Source: Solirubrobacterales bacterium (GTDB taxonomy: Bacteria > Actinomycetota > Thermoleophilia > Solirubrobacterales > Solirubrobacteraceae). From it: 5,538 nt of DNA. Shown one piece after another: positions 5,309 through 5,538 of the stretch (position 1 is its first letter; each line of letters starts with the position of its first letter). The notes beneath the pieces were generated by a model. That model worked only from the letters and a program-made list of their open reading frames with translations, ran no database searches and had not been told where the DNA came from. A program made the position numbers and the translations under genes. Location of the stretch: positions 1-5,538 of the forward strand of contig JAOPZQ010000150.1 of assembly GCA_025964075.1 (NCBI GenBank). Reading direction: 5' to 3'.

Positions 5309-5538
5309 AGTCGCGTGGGGAGGTCGCGCTCGTCCTCCACACCCACATGCCGTACGTCGAGGGCTTCGGCACGTGGCCGTTCGGCGAGGAATGGCTGTGG
5401 GAGGCGGTCGTGACGAGCTACCTGCCGCTGCTCGAGGTCCTCGACGCCGGCGCCCCGGTCACCCTCTCGCTCACCCCGGTGCTGTGCGACCAGCTCGAGG
5501 CGCCGGGCGCGCTCGCGCGCTGCCTCGCGTTCCTGCGC
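5305..5538 (+). CDS. GH57 alpha-glucan branching-type enzyme, N-terminal 78 residues (runs off the edge)
   Basis: The 78 visible residues begin a glycoside hydrolase family 57 catalytic barrel. VALVLHTHMPYVEG (7-20) is the first GH57 conserved region with its paired histidines (12 and 14). WPFGEEWLWEAVVTSYLPLLEVL (24-46) and VTLSLTPVLCDQLEAP follow as in GH57 1,4-alpha-glucan branching enzymes, including mycobacterial Rv3031. The family cleaves an alpha-1,4 glucan and transfers it to form alpha-1,6 branches; the catalytic Glu and Asp lie further along and outside the window, so activity cannot be verified. The start overlaps the upstream methyltransferase stop by 4 bp, with no Shine-Dalgarno of its own, implying translational coupling. 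The frame is open to the last base, so the truncation is due only to the window edge. Confidence 0.88.
   Translation, partial: MKSRGEVALVLHTHMPYVEGFGTWPFGEEWLWEAVVTSYLPLLEVLDAGAPVTLSLTPVLCDQLEAPGALARCLAFLR

Overview
The window is very GC-rich, with strong G/C bias in third codon positions and frequent GTG starts. The genes point to a high-GC actinobacterium. A small secreted protein ending in a Gly/Arg/Val-rich beta domain, and a methyltransferase plus GH57 pair resembling mycobacterial Rv3030-Rv3031, fit Thermoleophilia (Solirubrobacter-like) best, but that rank is an inference. The first 69 bases are not genomic: they match the Illumina P7/index/read-2 adapter with a few substitutions, so the left edge is the end of an assembled contig.

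Layout. Bases 70-1436 (minus) carry a secreted GH5 glycosidase of the endoglycoceramidase-like type. Its 3' end is missing and its frame reads straight into the adapter. Bases 1444-2070 (minus) encode a stand-alone LON substrate-binding domain protein, 7 bp upstream of the GH5 gene and probably its operon leader. Diverging from it, 2109-2969 (plus) encodes an NADP-type beta-hydroxyacid dehydrogenase. It is followed by a small secreted protein at 3012-3593 (plus) with its own likely promoter. Converging on that gene is a class I SAM methyltransferase at 3603-4511 (minus). Across a 29-bp gap a second SAM methyltransferase starts at 4541 (plus) and overlaps by 4 bp (ATGA) the start of a GH57 alpha-glucan branching-type enzyme that runs off the right edge at 5538.

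How the genes fit together. The 4541 and 5305 genes form a translationally coupled pair. In order, domain content and N-terminal motifs they resemble the mycobacterial genes linked to methylglucose lipopolysaccharide synthesis (Rv3030 methyltransferase, Rv3031 GH57). This suggests a methylated or branched alpha-glucan, with the divergent 302-residue methyltransferase as a possible extra partner. The shared 29-bp gap holds a perfect 12-bp palindrome that gives a TATCCT -10-like box on each strand, as if one symmetric element drives both methyltransferases. Across the window, Shine-Dalgarno sequences are poor and -10-like boxes sit just before start codons, suggesting leaderless or near-leaderless transcripts. 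No RNA gene, CRISPR array, transposon or phage gene was seen, and apart from the first 69 bases no stretch over 300 bp lacks a gene.
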